A stretch of 64,000 nucleotides of DNA, taken from assembly GCA_964593455.1 (NCBI GenBank), contig CAZQHK010000021.1, positions 19,640 through 83,639 of the forward strand. The letters run 5' to 3'. The notes under the pieces were generated by a model, which was not told the DNA's origin, searched no databases, and saw nothing but the letters and a program-made list of their open reading frames with translations. The stretch comes from CAZQHK01 sp964593455 (lineage in GTDB: Bacteria > Muiribacteriota > CAYSPT01). A program made the translations under genes and the position numbers. Within the stretch, counting starts at the first letter, position 1. The number at the start of each line of letters is the position of its first letter. Below are positions 54,626 through 63,893 of this stretch, piece by piece.

Positions 54626-57196
54626 GTGAGAATAATAATTTCCAATCACCAGAGAAGAGTCATTTTTTTTTCTATTCGGTTGATAATGCTGGCAGGATTA
54701 CTCATCGTGTGCTCTTCCATACCGACTCGGGCAGCGCCGGCCATCCCCGGGACAAGTAATGTGGTTGTCGGGATGGAGCAGGATTTTCCTCCTTATTCGT
54801 TTGTCAACGACCGTGGTGAACCGGAAGGTTTTAATGTAGATCTTGTCAAAAGCATAGCCCGTACCATGCGTTTTCAAATCGAGATCAAGACCGGTTCTTT
54901 GAAAGCACTCCAAAAGTTACTTCGAGCGGGTGAAATTGATCTCCTGGCCGGGATGTACTATTCGATTGAGAAAGAAAATATCTTTGATTTCTCACCTGCC
55001 TTTACCATCATTCACCACGCTGTTTTTTCTCGGACCAGTTCGAAAAAGGTAAACTCGGTACAGGAGCTTCGCGGCCGGGAACTCATCGTTAAACGAGACG
55101 ACGTTATGTACGACTACATTTTGAGGACCGGTCTCTCAGACCATCCTGTTCCGACCGAAACCCAGATCGACGCCATCCGTCTTTTGGCCCAGGGCAAGCA
55201 CGATTATGCCCTGGTAGACAAGTTGCCTGGATTATATTGGTGTAAAGAGCTGGGACTTGCAAATATCAGGATAACCGGAGAATCCTTCTGGCCGGAACAA
55301 TACTGTTTCGCCATTTCCGAAGGGAACCACGAACTGCTTGACAATGTAAATCAGGGGCTGTCGATTATCGAGAACACTGGCCAACTCGATCAGATTAAAG
55401 ATTCGTGGCTGGCCTTCGGAGAAACGCGGAGTACAAGACCGCATACCTTAACCAAATACACACTTCTGATATCGAGTTCGCTGATAGTGCTCCTGGCCAT
55501 ATCAATTTTCTGGTCCTGGTCCTTGAAGAGACAAGTGAGAGAAAGAACTATCGATCTCGGGAGTGAAATCGTCGAGCGCCAGTTGGCCGAGCGGCAGGCC
55601 GGTCACAAAACAATCGGGATTTCCGCGATAAATAGGCTGCTGCTGGAATCGATGGACTGCCAAACGGAACAAGAGATTATCCAAAAATGTCTGAACCTGG
55701 CAGAAGAACTAACCGGCAGCAGTTTCGGTTTTATCGGAGAAGTGGACGATATCGACCGTTTTTCCATCAAAGCTATGAGCCTCCCGGAGAAGAACCCCAA
55801 CCAGAATCTAAAAAAGAGACATAACGGCTCAAAAAAGGGAGTGGAAATCAACGGGATATGGGAACAGGTTATCAAGCAAGGAGACGTTTTAATGCTTAAC
55901 GAGCCGGTTCCTCTCACTGAGTTTGACAACATGCCTAAAGCATGTCCTCCCATTGAGTCTTTACTGGCTGTTCCCCTTCTATTCAAGGGTACTATTAGCG
56001 GCCTTATCGTGCTGGCCAACAAAGAAACCGGGTTCGATGCGGTTGACCGCGAAGTGGTGGAGACCCTGGTTATGCCTTTTGTGACTGTGCTGAACAGGAG
56101 ACGGGTTGAAGACAACCTCCGGGACAGCCATGAAAAGTACCGGGAACTGCTGGAAACAATTACCGATGGTTTTGCCGTCCTGGATCAACATGGGTGCTTT
56201 ATTTACGGCAGCCCCAAGTTGGGACGCATGCTGGGGCTTGATCACGAGCAACTTCTGGGGGAAAGCATCGGACAGTACATGAATAAGCGAAACAACGAAA
56301 AAATGATAGAATACCTTTCCCACCGGCCACAAAAAAGCGATGGACACATCGAAGTTACCTGGGTCGATCAAAACAGCCACAATGTCAACACCCTGATTTC
56401 GTCCCGGCCGATGTTTGACGAGTACGGCTGGCTGATCGGCAGCTTCGCGGCTATCACCAATGTTACCGAATTGAAAAGGGCAAAACGAACTCTGGTCGAT
56501 GTTTTCACTCAGCTGAACCGGTCCAACCAGGAACTCGAGCAGTTTGCGTATGTCGCTTCGCACGATCTTCAGGAACCTCTGCGGAAAATTACCTTCTTCG
56601 GGTATCACTTGAAGAAAACTTACAGCGATAAGCTCGATGAGGAAGGACGGGAATACCTCGACCGTATGGAAAACGCCGCCACGCGGATGAAGAAGCTGAT
56701 ATCGAGTCTGCTTGAATTTTCGAGAGTTACCACCAAAGCTCAACCATTCGGAACGGTCGACCTGAAGGAAGTGGTAGAGGAGGTGCTGTCCGATCTCGAG
56801 TTGAGGATAGAAGAGACAGGAGCAAAGATCACCATCGGAGATCTTCCCACCCTGTCCGCCGACCGGATTCAAATGCGCCAGGTGTTTCAAAATCTCATCC
56901 AGAACGCCCTGAAATTCCAGCCTGATGATAATCTCCCGCGCGTACATATTGACAGCCATACCACCGAAAACCAGTCAATTCAGATCATCGTTGAAGACAA
57001 CGGTATCGGATTCGATGAAAAGTATCTCGAACGGATTCTGAAACCTTTTCAACGGCTCCATACCAGGAGCGAGTTCACCGGCGTTGGAATGGGATTGTCC
57101 ATTTGTGATAAGATAGTAGCCAGACACGGTGGTTCTCTCAGCGCCAGGAGCGAACTGGGAAAAGGAACTGCGTTTATCATTACAATCCAGGTCTAG
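54626..57196 (+). CDS. Membrane sensor histidine kinase with SBP3, GAF and PAS domains
   Basis: 856 residues, GTG start with a weak site. Signal anchor, periplasmic solute-binding family 3 domain (~45-265; VVGMEQDFPPYSFVNDRGE), membrane helix (~276-298), GAF domain (~326-490), PAS domain (~491-618), then a phytochrome-type HisKA box FAYVASHDLQEPLRK (phospho-His ~646) and HATPase (~705-856; NALKF, DNGIGFDEKY, GVGMGLSI). It senses a small ligand outside and probably phosphorylates the next protein, a single-domain regulator 22 bases downstream, as Cph1-Rcp1 pairs do. Confidence 0.92.
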   Translation: MRIIISNHQRRVIFFSIRLIMLAGLLIVCSSIPTRAAPAIPGTSNVVVGMEQDFPPYSFVNDRGEPEGFNVDLVKSIARTMRFQIEIKTGSLKALQKLLRAGEIDLLAGMYYSIEKENIFDFSPAFTIIHHAVFSRTSSKKVNSVQELRGRELIVKRDDVMYDYILRTGLSDHPVPTETQIDAIRLLAQGKHDYALVDKLPGLYWCKELGLANIRITGESFWPEQYCFAISEGNHELLDNVNQGLSIIENTGQLDQIKDSWLAFGETRSTRPHTLTKYTLLISSSLIVLLAISIFWSWSLKRQVRERTIDLGSEIVERQLAERQAGHKTIGISAINRLLLESMDCQTEQEIIQKCLNLAEELTGSSFGFIGEVDDIDRFSIKAMSLPEKNPNQNLKKRHNGSKKGVEINGIWEQVIKQGDVLMLNEPVPLTEFDNMPKACPPIESLLAVPLLFKGTISGLIVLANKETGFDAVDREVVETLVMPFVTVLNRRRVEDNLRDSHEKYRELLETITDGFAVLDQHGCFIYGSPKLGRMLGLDHEQLLGESIGQYMNKRNNEKMIEYLSHRPQKSDGHIEVTWVDQNSHNVNTLISSRPMFDEYGWLIGSFAAITNVTELKRAKRTLVDVFTQLNRSNQELEQFAYVASHDLQEPLRKITFFGYHLKKTYSDKLDEEGREYLDRMENAATRMKKLISSLLEFSRVTTKAQPFGTVDLKEVVEEVLSDLELRIEETGAKITIGDLPTLSADRIQMRQVFQNLIQNALKFQPDDNLPRVHIDSHTTENQSIQIIVEDNGIGFDEKYLERILKPFQRLHTRSEFTGVGMGLSICDKIVARHGGSLSARSELGKGTAFIITIQV

Positions 57197-57218
57197 AAAT
57201 CCGGGAAGGAGTTCGATT

Positions 57219-57710
57219 ATGGGAAACGCACATAGACCGGCGATCATCCTGATGGCTGATGATGATGACGACGATTACCTGGTAACTCGCAACGCATTTC
57301 AAGAGTTACCATCGCCAAACCGGTTCTTCCGGGTCGATAACGGTGAAGAATTGATGGATTATCTCCTTCGCCGCGGACAGTACACCAACTCGAAAAACTT
57401 CCCCATCCCTGACATTATTCTCCTGGATGTGAACATGCCTAAGAAAAATGGCCATGAAGCTCTCAATGAAATCAGGGCTCACCCCGACCTGCAAATGATA
57501 CCGGTAGTTATTCTAAGCGTTTCTCACGATAAGGAAGTTATCGGACGCTCCTACAGACTCGGGGCCAACTCTTTTATCAAGAAACCGATCAGTTACGATC
57601 AACTGATGGTAATTGTAAAAGCCTTGAGCCACTACTGGTTTGACATTGTCACACTGCCTGCCACCAATTCGATTCGGAAGGAAAATTACCTCCTAGAGGC
57701 GGTAGAATAA
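57219..57710 (+). CDS. Rcp1-like single-domain response regulator
   Basis: 163 residues from the ATG at 57219 with GGGAAGGA upstream. A receiver domain only: acidic pocket in LMADDDDDDYL, phospho-acceptor in IILLDVNMP, the Thr/Ser switch replaced in ILSVSHD, and Lys in FIKKPIS. No DNA-binding output, so it likely relays phosphate by contact, from the HK at 54626 to the hybrid kinase at 57715, which begins 4 bases after this stop. Confidence 0.9.
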   Translation: MGNAHRPAIILMADDDDDDYLVTRNAFQELPSPNRFFRVDNGEELMDYLLRRGQYTNSKNFPIPDIILLDVNMPKKNGHEALNEIRAHPDLQMIPVVILSVSHDKEVIGRSYRLGANSFIKKPISYDQLMVIVKALSHYWFDIVTLPATNSIRKENYLLEAVE

Positions 57711-57714
57711 TACG

Positions 57715-59547
57715 ATGCAGCAATCCGGCCGGCCTGATTCGCACATCGACATCCTGTTGATCGAAGACGATCACGAGGAAGCCCTTATCGTCCGGAAGAT
57801 GCTGTCCGAAAAAAGCGGTACCGGTATGACTCCCGCATTGAAAGTTACCCACGTTGACCGTTTGTTAACAGGTATCGAGCATCTCTCGGAAAATAAGCCT
57901 GACATTATCATCCTGGATCTCGGCCTCCCCGAAAGCCAGGGGCTTGAAACACTCCAAATGGTGCGGGCACGGGTTCCGGATATTCCCATTATGGTGCTCA
58001 CCGGCCTGGATGACGAAGAGGTGGGATTTAAAGCGGTGCAGGAAGGCGCCCAGGATTACCAGATCAAAGGACGGACAGACAATGCCTTACTGATTCGATC
58101 TATTTTCTATGCCATCGAACGCAGCAAACTGCGGGATGCCCTGGAAGAAAAATCGAATGCTCTGGAGGAGAAATCAAAAGTCCTGGCGGAAAACGCTAAA
58201 GCATTGGAAGCTTCCGCTGAGCGGTTCTCCAGAATGGTCGAAGACAATGCCGACGGTATCGTTATTGTCGACCAGAACGATACTGTTTTGTTTGCCAATC
58301 CGGCTACCGCCAGCCTCTTTGAGAGCAGCCGATCGCGGATAGAAGGAAAAGAGTTCGGATTTACTGTTTCACCAGGTGAGAAACGAGAAATTACTATCCC
58401 CCGCCGGGGAGGGAAAGATCTTACCGGGGAGATGCAGGTGGCGAAGATCACGTGGAAGAAAAAACCCGCTTACCTGGTTTCAATTCGTGATATTACCGAG
58501 CTTAGAAATCTCATAACCGAGAAAGAAAGTCTCCTGCTGCAGATGCAGGAAAACATTAAGGAACTCGAGGATTCCAGGCTTCTCAGGAAACGCTACCTGA
58601 CTTTCATCGTCCACGAACTCAAGCGTCCGCTCCGGGCAGTCTATGACGTGGTCTGCGGTCTCAGCAGAAAGAAATTGACTGATTCTGAAAAGGCTTCAAT
58701 GATTAAGAACATCGACCGGAATGTTTGCTCGATGATGGAAATGGTTACTCACATTCTCACGCTCGAACATGCTAAACTCCTGGAACAAATCGGGGACTTC
58801 TCCGAGATCGCTGTGAGACCGCTGGTGGAAGCAGTAAAAAGTAATTTTTCCAGGGAGCTTTCGACTAAAAGTATCAAGTTTACCATCGAAATCAATTCAG
58901 GCCTGGTCGTTACGGCCGACCTGGAAAAACTGACCCTCATTTTCTTTAACATCATTTCAAACGCCGTCAATTTCACCTCGTCCGGGCAAATTGCGGTAAC
59001 GGGAGACTATGTCGGCGACAATGTTCAATTCAACATTCAGGATACGGGACGGGGAATAACGACTCCAGAACAGACTATGATCAAACAGGTATTGAAAAAG
59101 AAGAACCGTATGAGCATACGTAGTGATGGAACTGGTGTCGGCCTGGTGGTGGCTCATGACCTGATCGTCCTGCACGGAGGTTCACTCTGGTTTGAAAGTG
59201 AACGCGGGAAAGGATCGAATTTTCATTTTACCATTCCATTCCGCTACTTTCTCATTAAGCGGGAGGAAACCACCGCGTTGGTCCAGTTCGCCGGCAGCAC
59301 GCTTACATCTCATCAGAAAGCCTTCAAGTCCATGATGACCAAACTCGTGGAAAAAGGGATGAAAGAAATCACTCTCGACCTGAAGCGGGTGCTGAATATG
59401 GGCAGCCTGGACATCTCCGTACTTTTCGGTCTCTACCGGATTGTCAATACCGCCGACGGGGTATTGAAACTGAAGAACACATCGTGGCAAGTCCGGGAAC
59501 TTCTCAAACTGACCAAACTCGATCAGGTCATGGAAGTTCTGACGTAG
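57715..59547 (+). CDS. REC-PAS-HisKA-HATPase hybrid kinase with C-terminal STAS domain
   Basis: 610 residues, starting 4 bases after the receiver gene. Receiver (~1-125; phospho-Asp ~68 in ILDLGLPES), coiled coil (EEKSNALEEKSKVLAENAK, ~140-165), PAS (~170-265), HisKA with LTFIVHELKRPLRA (phospho-His ~300), HATPase (~380-505; GTGVGLVVAHDL), and a final STAS domain (~519-609), where NMGSLDISVLF keeps Ser at the SpoIIAA phosphorylation position. No transmembrane helix. A kinase carrying its own STAS output could feed the partner-switching proteins elsewhere in the window. Its last 20 bases overlap the recQ 3' end on the other strand. Confidence 0.88.
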   Translation: MQQSGRPDSHIDILLIEDDHEEALIVRKMLSEKSGTGMTPALKVTHVDRLLTGIEHLSENKPDIIILDLGLPESQGLETLQMVRARVPDIPIMVLTGLDDEEVGFKAVQEGAQDYQIKGRTDNALLIRSIFYAIERSKLRDALEEKSNALEEKSKVLAENAKALEASAERFSRMVEDNADGIVIVDQNDTVLFANPATASLFESSRSRIEGKEFGFTVSPGEKREITIPRRGGKDLTGEMQVAKITWKKKPAYLVSIRDITELRNLITEKESLLLQMQENIKELEDSRLLRKRYLTFIVHELKRPLRAVYDVVCGLSRKKLTDSEKASMIKNIDRNVCSMMEMVTHILTLEHAKLLEQIGDFSEIAVRPLVEAVKSNFSRELSTKSIKFTIEINSGLVVTADLEKLTLIFFNIISNAVNFTSSGQIAVTGDYVGDNVQFNIQDTGRGITTPEQTMIKQVLKKKNRMSIRSDGTGVGLVVAHDLIVLHGGSLWFESERGKGSNFHFTIPFRYFLIKREETTALVQFAGSTLTSHQKAFKSMMTKLVEKGMKEITLDLKRVLNMGSLDISVLFGLYRIVNTADGVLKLKNTSWQVRELLKLTKLDQVMEVLT

Positions 59548-61429
59548 TCTCGGTTTCACCACCTTCAAGATATGTCTTGATGACCTCTATGAATGGTTCA
59601 GAGTACTGCTCCAGTTTACGCTCGCCAACCCCGAACACGTCGGTAAACTCCTCTTTATTCAAAGGTTTGAGCAGAGCCATATCTTTCAGGGAACGGTCAC
59701 CGAAAATAATGAACGGCGGCACGCCTTTGGCCCGGGCCAATTCACGTCTTTTATCACGCAGGAGGGAGAATAGTCCACGGTCGACCCCGGCCCACTCTTC
59801 TTCCCGTATTTCACGGCGTTTTCTGGCTATCTCCTTTTTCTTCTTGGCCACCAACGGTTTGGCCAAAGCAGGTACCGCCTCACCTTTCAGCAAGTCCCCT
59901 CCGGTCTCGGTCAAAAAAAGTGTCTGATGCTCCGGGTGACGCTGGAGAAATCTCTGCCCTACCAGCTGCTCTATCATGAACCGAATGTACGTGATGGTCT
60001 CAGAAGACATGAGGCCGAAGGTGGAGAGAGACTGGTGCCCATTGTTTTTAATCCGGTCGATATTACTTCCCTTGAGTACCGATGTTATGTACCCTGCCCC
60101 GAATCCGTATGACTCGCCATGGTTGACGCGATAAACGCAGGATAGAATTTTCTGGCCCACGACAAGAGGATCTTCTACCATGTCAACTTCGCCCAGGCAA
60201 AAGTCGCAGGCACCGCACGAGGCTGCTTCATACTCCTGTCCGAAGTAGCTTACCAGGACCCGGTGACGACACTGGGGACGGGTGCAAAAATTGAACATAT
60301 ACCCGATCTTATCCATCATGGCGTCCCGGTTCGGTGATTCATGGACAAAAGAATTGTGAGTGTGATAATCTCCGCCCCCGTACAACAAGTAGCAGTTGGA
60401 AAGAAGACCGTCTCGCCCGGCACGGCCCGTTTCCTGCTGGTAGTGTTCAATGGTTTTAGGCATGGCGGCATGCAGCACGAAACGGACATTGGAACGATCG
60501 ATACCCATTCCGAAAGCGATAGTGGCCACGACGATATCAACTTCTTCGGTGAGGAACCGGTCCTGGTTACGATGACGGTCATTATCAGATAACCCGGCAT
60601 GATACGGCACGTTCTTAAATCCCAGATCATTGAGCTGTTCGGACACCTTATCCACGTCTTTACGCCGTAAACAGTAGATAATGCCCGGTTCACCCCGATG
60701 CCGCTCGAGAATGGTTTGAATCTGTTTTATGAGATCGACGCGGAGCCCGGTCCGATAAACCAGGTTGGGACGGTCCACCGGGCCGATGTGGGTGTCCGGG
60801 GTATCGAGCCTGAGCTGTACGATAATATCACGCTGTACCTCCTCGGTGGCAGTTGCGGTAAACCCGTGAACACCGACAGAATCAAACGCCTCTTTTATAA
60901 TATAAAGGTGGCGGTAATCCGCGCGAAAATCGTGGCCCCAATGACTGATGCAGTGGGCTTCATCAATCACGAAGAACGAAAGCTTAACAGATTGAAGCAG
61001 ACTGATTGTCGACTCCATCCGCAACCGTTCCGGAGAGATGTACAGCAGTTTTATTTCTCCCGCCTTAAGGCGGTTGATCACGTCTCGGCGTTCAGTCATC
61101 CGCATACTCGAGTTTAAACAGGCCGCCTTGATATCCATATCCACCAGGCTGTCAACCTGATCTTTCATCAGGGATATCAACGGAGAAATGACTACGGCCA
61201 TTCCCTCCATGAGGAGCGCCGGGAGCTGAAAACAAAGAGATTTCCCACCACCGGTAGGCAGCATGGTTACCGAGTCTTTCCGATCCATAATCGATCGGAT
61301 CGTCTCCTTCTGCAGCAACATAAAAGACGTGAAACCCCAGTATTTTTTGAGGGTTGTTAACAGTTGGTCATGGACCTCTGGTTGCTGGTTCTGTTCCTGA
61401 AGTTGCTCACGTTCTGTCTCCTCACCCAC
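59528..61429 (-). CDS. recQ: ATP-dependent DNA helicase RecQ
   Basis: 633 residues from a GTG at 61429 with AGTAGG upstream (TTG at 61435 possible). 3'-5' helicase for recombination and fork repair. Walker A MLPTGGGKS (~55), Walker B/DEAH IDEAHCISHWGHDFR (~155), motifs IIYCLRRKDVD and QETGRAGRDG, a zinc cluster with Cys in CTRPQCRH and CGACDFC (~380-410), an RQC winged helix, and a C-terminal HRDC domain (~560-620; VFGVGERKLEQYSE). Length typical. The tail overlaps the convergent kinase-STAS gene by 20 bases. Confidence 0.95.
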   Translation of the reverse strand: MGEETEREQLQEQNQQPEVHDQLLTTLKKYWGFTSFMLLQKETIRSIMDRKDSVTMLPTGGGKSLCFQLPALLMEGMAVVISPLISLMKDQVDSLVDMDIKAACLNSSMRMTERRDVINRLKAGEIKLLYISPERLRMESTISLLQSVKLSFFVIDEAHCISHWGHDFRADYRHLYIIKEAFDSVGVHGFTATATEEVQRDIIVQLRLDTPDTHIGPVDRPNLVYRTGLRVDLIKQIQTILERHRGEPGIIYCLRRKDVDKVSEQLNDLGFKNVPYHAGLSDNDRHRNQDRFLTEEVDIVVATIAFGMGIDRSNVRFVLHAAMPKTIEHYQQETGRAGRDGLLSNCYLLYGGGDYHTHNSFVHESPNRDAMMDKIGYMFNFCTRPQCRHRVLVSYFGQEYEAASCGACDFCLGEVDMVEDPLVVGQKILSCVYRVNHGESYGFGAGYITSVLKGSNIDRIKNNGHQSLSTFGLMSSETITYIRFMIEQLVGQRFLQRHPEHQTLFLTETGGDLLKGEAVPALAKPLVAKKKKEIARKRREIREEEWAGVDRGLFSLLRDKRRELARAKGVPPFIIFGDRSLKDMALLKPLNKEEFTDVFGVGERKLEQYSEPFIEVIKTYLEGGETETTSELP

Positions 61430-61529
61430 GCGCAAAACCTACTTTCTGTGCTCTACCGTACCGCCTGGAACAGGATAATGCAAGTATAAGGTGTTGATCG
61501 TCGAGGTAATGTTTCATCTCTACGGCACA

Positions 61530-61690
61530 CAATGCCTCCGGTCGCGACATCCGTAACCTTCTACGGCGGTCGCGTACATCGTGTACGCTGAACTCGCCAT
61601 CGTGGCTCGAACAGCAGCTTCTTAACCACCTCCGTGCGGTAAGCGGCTGTTCGCGCGACCTCCGGCGAAGGTGCCTGCGAGACGAAACAA
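61530..61690 (-). repeat. Family C repeat, copy 2
   Basis: Reverse complement of the 19747 and 63894 copies. The palindrome GCGTACA-TCG-TGTACGC lies at 61572-61588, flanked by AACTCGCCATCGTGGCTCGA and ACATCCGTAACCTT. Confidence 0.75.
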
Positions 61691-61730
61691 TACCTCGATA
61701 AAAACAACTCGCTGGAAGGAAGATAAGTGA

Positions 61731-61752
61731 AAAGCGTGGAAAGTGAGGTGGA
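61731..61752 (-). repeat. Family A left-end fragment
   Basis: On the minus strand this reads CCACCTCACTTTCCACGC and continues to TTTTC, matching the family A left end only. Confidence 0.5.
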
Positions 61753-61839
61753 TTCGCCAGTTAAACCGGCGAATGAGCCTGGTGGTAGGCAAATGTAGTT
61801 CGAGATTTTGGAGATGGAGATTTAGGCCTGATCTACCGC

Positions 61840-61885
61840 TCGGCTGTTCGCGGAGCGAAAGCGCCGAGCTCAACGGAGGTTTTGC
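61840..61885 (+). repeat. Family F hairpin repeat, copy 2
   Basis: CGGCTGTTCGC-GGA-GCGAA (stem 61847-61859), then GCGCCGAGCTCAACGGAGG, related to 23537-23590. Confidence 0.5.
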
Positions 61886-61932
61886 GTAGTTGCTGGAGTG
61901 GAAGCGGAAGAATGTGGTTTATGGTTTGGCAA

Positions 61933-62026
61933 CAGGGTGGGACGGATAGATGTTGCTACTGGTTGAATTTGAGAGATGAGTAGGATCGGAAAAGCGTTAT
62001 AGGGTCCTCTTTCTACACTTCTTGCG
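61933..62026 (+). repeat. Dispersed repeat family D, copy 2
   Basis: Same ordered blocks as 25331-25424: CAGGGTGGGACGG, TTGCTACTGG, GAGATGAGTAGGATCGGA, CCTCTTTCTACACTTCTTGC. Confidence 0.7.
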
Positions 62027-62118
62027 TACTATCTCAAACTCATACTCTCGCGGTCAGGTCGGTTCGCATCTATTGTCTCTTTGCCCACATCAGTAACCGT
62101 TTCTCTATGATGTCTTTC

Positions 62119-62154
62119 CTCCCGCCCTCAAGCAAGCAGCGTGGAAAGCAAGGG
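62119..62154 (-). repeat. Family A fragment at the rpsI 3' end
   Basis: On the minus strand CCTTGCTTTCCACGCTGC then TTGCTTGAGGGCGGGAGG, the family A core. It lies 9 bases beyond the rpsI stop. Confidence 0.6.
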
Positions 62155-62162
62155 GTTCGAGA

Positions 62163-62567
62163 TTAACGTTTGGAGAACTGGTGTGCGCGGCGTGCTTTGT
62201 GCAGACCGGGTTTCTTCCGCTCTTTGGCCCGGGCGTCTCTGGTCAGCATTCCGGCTTTCTTCAGAATCGGGCGATGGTCACCCGCCTTCTGCAAAGCGCG
62301 AGATACCCCGTGTCTCAGGGCGCCGGCCTGACCGGATAGGCCACCCCCGGTAATATTGGCTTTGACGTCAAAATTACCCACTGTCCCGGTTAGCTTGAAT
62401 GGTTCCTCGATGGTAAGCTGCAGGGCTTTCCGCGGAAAATAATCCTGGTACGGACGGCCGTTGACAACAATCTGTCCATCGCCGGGACGCAACCTGACAC
62501 GGGCAATTGATTGTTTTCTTCTTCCTGTCCCGATGTATTCTTCAATTTCTGATGCGTTTTCAGACAC
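62163..62567 (-). CDS. rpsI: 30S ribosomal protein S9
   Basis: 134 residues, GTG start after GAGGAGGG. GTGRRKQSIARVRLRPGDG, the ITGGGLSGQAGALRHGV block and the basic tail ending QFSKR are diagnostic; the C-terminal tail reaches the P-site tRNA. Lies 39 bases downstream of rplM, the conserved rplM-rpsI order. Confidence 0.97.
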   Translation of the reverse strand: MSENASEIEEYIGTGRRKQSIARVRLRPGDGQIVVNGRPYQDYFPRKALQLTIEEPFKLTGTVGNFDVKANITGGGLSGQAGALRHGVSRALQKAGDHRPILKKAGMLTRDARAKERKKPGLHKARRAHQFSKR

Positions 62568-62606
62568 TTGAAATCCCTCCTCGAATATCTCCCAAAGACA
62601 TAACGT

Positions 62607-63035
62607 CTAGATTTCCAGTTTTTCCGGTTGCTGCGCCTCGTGTGGATGCCCCGGACCAACGTAAACTTTGAGTTTCCTGTACTGGGCCTTGCCCAGTTTG
62701 TTCTTGGGCAGCATTCCTTTGACCGCGTGCTCGACGATCCTTTCCGGGTGCTTTTCCTTCATATCTTTGTAGGCCGTGTGCTTGCCTCCGCCCGGGTACT
62801 GGGTGTGGCGAAAATAAGTCTTCTGCAGCTCTTTTTTTCCTGTCACCCGCACCTTGTCGGCGTTAATCACGATCACAAAATCCCCATTGTCTATATGGGG
62901 AGAGTACGTTGGTTTATGCTTTCCCATGAGAACGGTTGCTACTCTGGTAGCCATGCGTCCCAATATCGCGTTTTCAGCGTCAACCACATACCACTTTCGG
63001 TCGACGTCACCTTTCTTTACCACATAGGTCTTCAT
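62607..63035 (-). CDS. rplM: 50S ribosomal protein L13
   Basis: 142 residues from the ATG at 63035, with GAGGAGG ~8 bases upstream. KWYVVDAENAILGRMAT, VTGKKELQKTYFRHT and the H-PERIVEHAVKGMLPKN block are L13 signatures. 13 bases follow the truA stop, so truA-rplM-rpsI is one operon. Confidence 0.97.
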   Translation of the reverse strand: MKTYVVKKGDVDRKWYVVDAENAILGRMATRVATVLMGKHKPTYSPHIDNGDFVIVINADKVRVTGKKELQKTYFRHTQYPGGGKHTAYKDMKEKHPERIVEHAVKGMLPKNKLGKAQYRKLKVYVGPGHPHEAQQPEKLEI

Positions 63036-63048
63036 GCTGCTTCCTCCT

Positions 63049-63822
63049 CTACTCATCCTCCGACGGCCAGCCGTCCGGATACCAAACCCTGACCAGAGTC
63101 AAACCCTCGGCTGCGGCTGTCAGACACTTAAACCCCAAAGGTTCTTTACCTTCCAGGGCATCTTTCAGGTCCGCCAGGCTGAGTTTGCCGTATCCGACTT
63201 CGATGATGCTTCCCACTAGCCGGCGTACCATCTTCCGCAAAAAACCTTTACCCTTGAAAAACAACTCATGCAAATGATCGTGCTCAACTATCCAGGCACG
63301 ATCGATATCAAGCCGTGTTTTCTTTTTTTCCGCTTTGTTCAGGGTAACGAACAAACGAAATTCGTGGTTACCCTCGATACAGGCAACCGCTCCCTGCATT
63401 AGTTTACCATTAATACTACGCTCCAGGTCAAGCACCCGGCCCCGAAAAAGTGGAGACCGGGGCATCCCATGCCTGATTCTGTAACGGTAAATCTTACTTT
63501 CCGCATCGTGCCGGGGACTGAAGCCCTCGGGAGCCTCACCAAGCCGCTGGACCGATACCTCTTTGTTAAGAACTCCGTTGAGAGATTTTATGAGCAGTCC
63601 AGGATCACGGTCAGTCTGCAGGGTGAACGCCATGACCTGCCCCTCAGCATGCACTCCCGTATCGGTCCGAGAGGACAGCAGTACCCGCAATTCCTCACCG
63701 GTAACCCGCTTAATCGCCGATTCCAGCGCCCCCTGCACGGTAACCTGCCCTCCGGCCTGCCATTGCGACCCGGAGAACCCGGAACCGTCATATTCAACAA
63801 CCCCCCGAAACCGTTTCACCAC
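63049..63822 (-). CDS. truA: tRNA pseudouridine synthase A
   Basis: 257 residues from the GTG at 63822, preceded by AAAGAGGA ~8 bases upstream; a second GTG is adjacent at 63819 and the frame extends to 63933 only through repeat sequence. Makes pseudouridine at 38-40 in the tRNA anticodon arm. Catalytic Asp in SSRTDTGVHA (~54), FRGVVEYDGSGFSG and FFKGKGFLRKMVRRLVGS blocks present. Confidence 0.95.
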   Translation of the reverse strand: MVKRFRGVVEYDGSGFSGSQWQAGGQVTVQGALESAIKRVTGEELRVLLSSRTDTGVHAEGQVMAFTLQTDRDPGLLIKSLNGVLNKEVSVQRLGEAPEGFSPRHDAESKIYRYRIRHGMPRSPLFRGRVLDLERSINGKLMQGAVACIEGNHEFRLFVTLNKAEKKKTRLDIDRAWIVEHDHLHELFFKGKGFLRKMVRRLVGSIIEVGYGKLSLADLKDALEGKEPLGFKCLTAAAEGLTLVRVWYPDGWPSEDE

Positions 63823-63893
63823 GATACCAATCCTCTTTCTACACATCTTACCTATTACTATATTCTCCAAGTGTGCTTCTTTCGTCGAGTTAT

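Noticed and set aside
9396..62154. CRISPR array
   Set aside because: Repeats are far apart, in both orientations, without regular spacers or cas genes.
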